A stretch of 17,842 nucleotides of DNA from Robiginitomaculum sp. (GTDB lineage Bacteria > Pseudomonadota > Alphaproteobacteria > Caulobacterales > Maricaulaceae). A model generated the notes under the pieces. That model was given only the letters and a program-made list of their open reading frames with translations. It had not been told where the DNA came from and ran no database searches. Shown here piece after piece: positions 15,360 to 17,842 of the stretch (positions are counted from its first letter, which is position 1; each line of letters begins with the position of its first letter). The DNA is taken from NCBI GenBank assembly GCA_026993275.1, contig JALWUB010000287.1, positions 1 to 17,842 on the forward strand. The letters run 5' to 3'. The position numbers and the translations under genes are program-made.

Positions 15360-16463
15360 CTACGCCTTTGGATCAGCACCCTGGCCTTCACAATCATGCG
15401 AAGGAAAGCGGAGCCGCGTGGTCTCCCCATTGCGCCAGCGCAGCAGCGCTCCGGCCTGCCCGAAATGACGCAGGATTGGTGCAATCCGGCCCTTGGCAGT
15501 GACCGCCAGGGCCGTTGACAGGGCATCGGCAAGGGCAGCGCTGGGGGCAATAACGCTGATGCTGCTGATCCCGGCGGAGCTGCGGCCGCTGTGCGGATTG
15601 ATCAAATGGCTGAACCGCCCGGCCGCGTCGAACTGGGTGCCGGCGCCTGCCGATGTGGCAATGGCGCCGCCGCGCAATTGCACCGTCTCCTCCAGCCTCC
15701 AGGGTGCGCGCGGGGCGGACAGGCCGATCACCCAGGGACGGCCCGAAGAGCGGGGGCCCAGGGCGCGGTATTCCCCAAAATTGACCAGGCAATGCGCCAG
15801 CCCGAAGCGCTTCAGCACGGCGCTGGCCTGATCGGTGATATAGCCCTGGGCGATGCCGTTCAGTGTCAACGCCATGCCCGGCCGGAGCAGGTGCACGCTG
15901 GTGCGGCCAAGACGCACGGCCGAGAAGCCGGTGCGGGCACGCGCGGCAGCGATGGCCTGCGGCGGCGGGCCATCCGGGTCAGCGCCCGGCGTGCTGAAAT
16001 GGCTGGCATAGAGCGCAAACAGCGGCTGAATGGACGGATCAAACGCCCCGTCTGTGGCCGCATGCAGTCTCTGGCTGCAGCGCAGCAGATCAAGAAGTGG
16101 CGCGGGCGCACTGGTCAGGGCGCCATGGGCGTTCAGGCGCGACAAGGCCGAGTCGGACCGGTGCAGGCTGAACACCCCTTCCAGGGCGCGCACCCGCGCC
16201 AGCACGGCCGCCAGCGCCCGGCGCGCAACGGCTGCATCATCATGGTGCAGCACCAGGCTGGACTCAGCGCCCATCAGCCGCCCGGACCAGTGCACCGGCG
16301 TTAGTCCGCCCCCGGGCCCTTGCTGCGCCAGGGCAGGACGGCCAAGGGCGGCCAGAGCCGCGCCGCTGCCCGCCGCCGCCAGATGCAGGAAACGCCGCCG
16401 CCCCATGGCGGCGCCGGACCCGGTCTGGTCAGTTGATCTGGATAGATTGCACTTGCGTATCAT
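15360..16463 (-). CDS. apbE: FAD:protein FMN transferase (ApbE family), Tat-exported
   Basis: Transfers FMN from FAD onto a Thr or Ser of periplasmic flavoproteins. The 367-residue product has a twin-arginine signal (GRRRFLHLAAAGSGAALAA, about 21-39). ApbE features follow in order: LMGAESSL, FSLHRSDSALSRLNAHG, TDGAFDPSIQPL, LTLNGIAQGYITDQ, FGEYRALG, AIATSAGAGTQF, SHLINPHSGR and LADALSTAL; the last carries the Asp and Thr that bind magnesium in studied members. The usual DP of HIxDP is NP here. The start is uncertain: ATG 16463 fits a nearly leaderless message from the promoter at 16471-16498, while ATG 16406 (MGRRRFLHL) gives a more compact Tat signal but has no ribosome site. No obvious flavoprotein target is nearby. 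Confidence 0.9.
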   Translation of the reverse strand: MIRKCNLSRSTDQTGSGAAMGRRRFLHLAAAGSGAALAALGRPALAQQGPGGGLTPVHWSGRLMGAESSLVLHHDDAAVARRALAAVLARVRALEGVFSLHRSDSALSRLNAHGALTSAPAPLLDLLRCSQRLHAATDGAFDPSIQPLFALYASHFSTPGADPDGPPPQAIAAARARTGFSAVRLGRTSVHLLRPGMALTLNGIAQGYITDQASAVLKRFGLAHCLVNFGEYRALGPRSSGRPWVIGLSAPRAPWRLEETVQLRGGAIATSAGAGTQFDAAGRFSHLINPHSGRSSAGISSISVIAPSAALADALSTALAVTAKGRIAPILRHFGQAGALLRWRNGETTRLRFPSHDCEGQGADPKA

Positions 16464-16470
16464 TCTTAAC

Positions 16471-16498
16471 TCTATAGCCGTAAAAAGACCTGTTGCAA
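16471..16498 (-). promoter_or_regulatory. Promoter of apbE
   Basis: On the - strand, TTGCAA (16493-16498), a 16-base spacer and TATAGA (16471-16476) form a plausible housekeeping promoter. The predicted start, 16463-16465, is practically at ATG 16463. The -35 is part of the first unit of the repeat array that extends upstream of it. Confidence 0.5.
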
Positions 16499-16620
16499 AG
16501 GGCCCCGGTGTTTCTCATGCCTGCAGCAAAATGGCCACAGAGATCCATGCCTGCTGCAAAGCAGGCCTGTGCTTCGACCCTGTTGCAAAGTGGTTCCCGT
16601 GTTCCGTGCCTGTTGCACGG
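16489..16620. repeat. Five degenerate units at 29-31-base spacing
   Basis: CCTGTTGCAAA-like cores begin at 16489, 16520, 16550, 16579 and 16609 (CCTGTTGCAAA, CCTGCAGCAAA, CCTGCTGCAAA, CCTGTTGCAAA, CCTGTTGCACG). The gaps are 31, 30, 29 and 30 bases. The inter-core sequence is also related, most clearly between units 1 and 4, and several units have CATG or CGTG just before the next core. Spacings that are not multiples of three argue against coding. The array abuts the apbE promoter. Confidence 0.65.
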
Positions 16621-16715
16621 CGGGGCAGCAATTCAAAACAGAAATGCACATCATCTGACGCCAGCATCACCGCCTGCCTGGATCGACAAACTGGCCTCCA
16701 ATGCGTTGACTCTAA

Positions 16716-16733
16716 ACAGATTTACGAATCTGT
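16716..16733. promoter_or_regulatory. 18-bp perfect palindrome, operator-like
   Basis: ACAGATT and AATCTGT flank TACG. A TTGACT (16706-16711) that resembles a -35 lies immediately before it on the + strand, but no good -10 is found at the right distance. It could be a regulator site; the target gene is unclear because the nearest genes are tRNA-Leu and apbE, both read leftward. Confidence 0.35.
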
Positions 16734-16751
16734 ATCCCCTGTTGGATCAAT

Positions 16752-16772
16752 GCCAGCCCTGAGCGGGCTGGC
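16752..16772 (-). terminator. Strong hairpin downstream of tRNA-Leu
   Basis: GCCAGCCC and GGGCTGGC form a perfect 8-bp stem with a 5-base loop. It lies about 160 bases after the 3' end of the - strand tRNA-Leu gene. It could end the tRNA transcript, but a clear T-run is lacking on either strand, so the assignment is tentative. Between it and the tRNA I see nothing further of note. Confidence 0.35.
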
Positions 16773-16932
16773 GCTTCCGCCAAAGCCCAAAAGGCGATCC
16801 TGAAACGGCAAAACAGGGGCGCGCATCCCCGGTCCTGCCCGGGCTGCGGTGCGTTTTCCGGCAAACGCTGAAAACGTGATGATCCAGCGGGCGCCCACCT
16901 GCGCCTGGCCATTGCGGCGGGCGGCGCCGGAT

Positions 16933-17017
16933 TGGTGCGGGTGGTCGGACTCGAACCGACACTCCCGGAGGAACGGCATTTTGAGTGCCGCGTGTCTACC
17001 AATTCCACCACACCCGC
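16933..17017 (-). tRNA. tRNA-Leu (anticodon CAA)
   Basis: The - strand folds into a complete 85-base class II tRNA. The acceptor stem GCGGGTG pairs with CACCCGC, followed by discriminator A and an encoded CCA (16933-16935). The D-arm contains GGAATTGGTAGAC. The anticodon stem CGGCA/TGCCG closes the loop CTCAAAA, giving anticodon CAA, which reads UUG. The long variable arm typical of tRNA-Leu is present, and the T-loop is GGTTCGAGTCC. No defects are visible. Confidence 0.97.
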
Positions 17018-17028
17018 ACGAGAGCGGT

Positions 17029-17034
17029 TTTATA
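17029..17034 (-). promoter_or_regulatory. -10 element of the tRNA-Leu promoter
   Basis: TATAAA on the - strand ends 11 bases before the tRNA 5' end. A TTGCCT lies 14 bases further upstream, which is too close for a standard -35, so only the -10 is called. Confidence 0.45.
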
Positions 17035-17154
17035 CAAGACTGCGGCAAAGGCAATACGGATTGTCTGCCATGCCCGCGCCTTTCCATCTGGTCAGAGCGC
17101 GCCGGATATGGCACCTGAGCCTCCTGTATTTCCAGAAGCGGGGATGGCACCATC

Positions 17155-17724
17155 ATGAAAACCAGATTGCGCGACATGGCCCGCGGCAAATATGCCTGGC
17201 CCCTGCTGGCGCTGGTCGCCTTTGTGGAAAGCTCCATTTTTCCCATCCCTCCCGATGTCATGCTCATTCCCATGGTGCTGGCAGACCGGCGCAAGGCCTG
17301 GCGCCTGGCCGGTGTGTGCACGCTGGCCTCGGTCGCGGGCGGTGTTCTGGGCTATCTGATCGGCGCCTTTGCCTGGAGCACTGTCGGCCAGCCGCTGCTG
17401 TCGCTGTATGGCAGCACGCAAAGCTTCGAGGCATTTCAGGCCTGGTTTCATCATTACGGCTTCTGGGCAGTCTTTGGCGCCGGGCTGACTCCCTTTCCCT
17501 ACAAGGTCATCACCATTGCCAGCGGTTTTTCCCATATCAATCTGGCCGTGTTCATGATCGCCAGCGTGCTTTCCCGCGGCGGCCGCTTCTACCTCGAGGC
17601 CGCCTTGCTGCGGTTTTTCGGCGAACACGCCAGGACCCTGATCGAGCGCCATTTTGCGCTGCTGGTCACGGCGATATTCCTTGTTCTCCTGCTCGGCTTT
17701 GCGGCCGTCAAATGGCTGTTCTGA
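17155..17724 (+). CDS. YqaA-type DedA/VTT-domain membrane protein
   Basis: A 189-residue inner-membrane protein of the SNARE-associated/VTT (DedA) superfamily, closest in look to the YqaA group. Such proteins are linked to membrane lipid transport or envelope homeostasis, but the role of YqaA is not settled. Seen in the sequence: an N-terminal ALVAFVESSIFPIPPDVMLIP segment (within 20-42), a Gly-rich helix (about 51-72), the signature GAGLTPFPYKVITIASGF (about 108-125), a re-entrant or helical region with SRGGRF (about 139-144), and a C-terminal helix (about 163-187). GCGGGGATGG lies upstream of the ATG. A four-codon ATG-to-TGA reading frame (17144-17158) overlaps the start by ATGA and might couple translation. 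Confidence 0.85.
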   Translation: MKTRLRDMARGKYAWPLLALVAFVESSIFPIPPDVMLIPMVLADRRKAWRLAGVCTLASVAGGVLGYLIGAFAWSTVGQPLLSLYGSTQSFEAFQAWFHHYGFWAVFGAGLTPFPYKVITIASGFSHINLAVFMIASVLSRGGRFYLEAALLRFFGEHARTLIERHFALLVTAIFLVLLLGFAAVKWLF

Positions 17725-17751
17725 CGCGGCCACACGCCGCAGGCAGGGCTC

Positions 17752-17779
17752 TTGGCAGAACGCGGTTTGCGGCTATGCT
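17752..17779 (+). promoter_or_regulatory. Promoter for the gene at the right edge
   Basis: TTGGCA (17752-17757), a 16-base spacer and TATGCT (17774-17779) make a good promoter. The predicted start, about 17786, immediately precedes ATG 17787, suggesting a leaderless or very short-leader message. Confidence 0.5.
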
Positions 17780-17786
17780 GCACGCC

Positions 17787-17842
17787 ATGACCATGCGCAT
17801 GTGTTTCACCCCGCGGACCTGGCCCGTGCTGGCTGCCATTGC
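17787..17842 (+). CDS. 5' end of an unidentified gene (partial)
   Basis: The frame is open from ATG 17787 to the window edge and reads MTMRMCFTPRTWPVLAAI, a short basic N-terminus entering a hydrophobic stretch, as in a membrane or exported protein. ATGs at 17775, 17793 and 17799 are in the same frame; 17775 falls inside the -10. From general knowledge of alphaproteobacterial gene order, a DsbB-type disulfide oxidoreductase often follows a YqaA-type gene, but 18 residues cannot confirm that. Confidence 0.45.
   Translation, partial: MTMRMCFTPRTWPVLAAI

Noticed and set aside
16489..16638. A CRISPR array
   Set aside because: The conserved core is only about 11 bases, the intervening sequences resemble one another instead of being unique, and no cas gene is present.
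16493..16762. An 89-codon + strand open frame with repeated MPAAK-like peptides
   Set aside because: The repeat cores change frame because the spacing is 31, 30, 29 and 30 bases, and there is no good ribosome site; the periodicity is at DNA level.
16712..17011. A 99-codon - strand open frame
   Set aside because: It runs through the complete tRNA-Leu gene and a hairpin, so coding use is very unlikely.
1..17842. Mobile element or integration at the tRNA-Leu gene
   Set aside because: No integrase, transposase or duplicated tRNA 3' end was seen in the window, and base composition looks even throughout.

Overview
The window is about 17.8 kb of GC-rich, gene-dense bacterial DNA. The type II secretion gene order, the promoter style and the YqaA-type membrane protein suggest a Gram-negative proteobacterium, most likely an alphaproteobacterium. 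That placement is an inference; no species call is possible from sequence reading alone. I see no transposase, phage gene, CRISPR array or rRNA.

Region 1 (1-8756, all + strand) is one tightly packed operon. After the last codons of an unknown upstream gene comes an RgpF-type rhamnan-synthesis protein, followed by a type II secretion system (T2SS) block: gspE, F, G, H, I, J, K, L, M and a short GspC/GspN-like gene. Nearly every junction is a 4-base ATGA or GTGA overlap or a longer overlap, so translation is probably coupled throughout. The secretin (gspD) and prepilin peptidase (gspO) are not in the window.

Region 2 (8772-15357) holds a large secreted subtilisin-like (S8) protease on the - strand, a divergently transcribed secreted reprolysin-like (M12B-type) metalloprotease, and a small periplasmic STN-domain protein. 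The two proteases belong to unrelated catalytic families but end in the same roughly 255-residue C-terminal module, with four conserved cysteines and a nearly identical C-terminus. They sit beside a T2SS and carry Sec signal peptides, so the best hypothesis is that both are substrates of this T2SS and that the shared module is a secretion, sorting or surface-retention domain. This is the most novel signal in the window.

Region 3 (15360-17842) carries a Tat-exported ApbE-type FAD:protein FMN transferase (- strand), a non-coding stretch of about 470 bases, tRNA-Leu(CAA) (- strand), a YqaA/DedA-type membrane protein (+) and the start of one further gene. The non-coding stretch contains five degenerate units at 29-31-base spacing that run into the apbE promoter, plus two inverted repeats. 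Several promoters of the form TTGNNN-N16/17-TATNNN can be read; two of them (apbE and the last gene) place the transcription start almost at an ATG.
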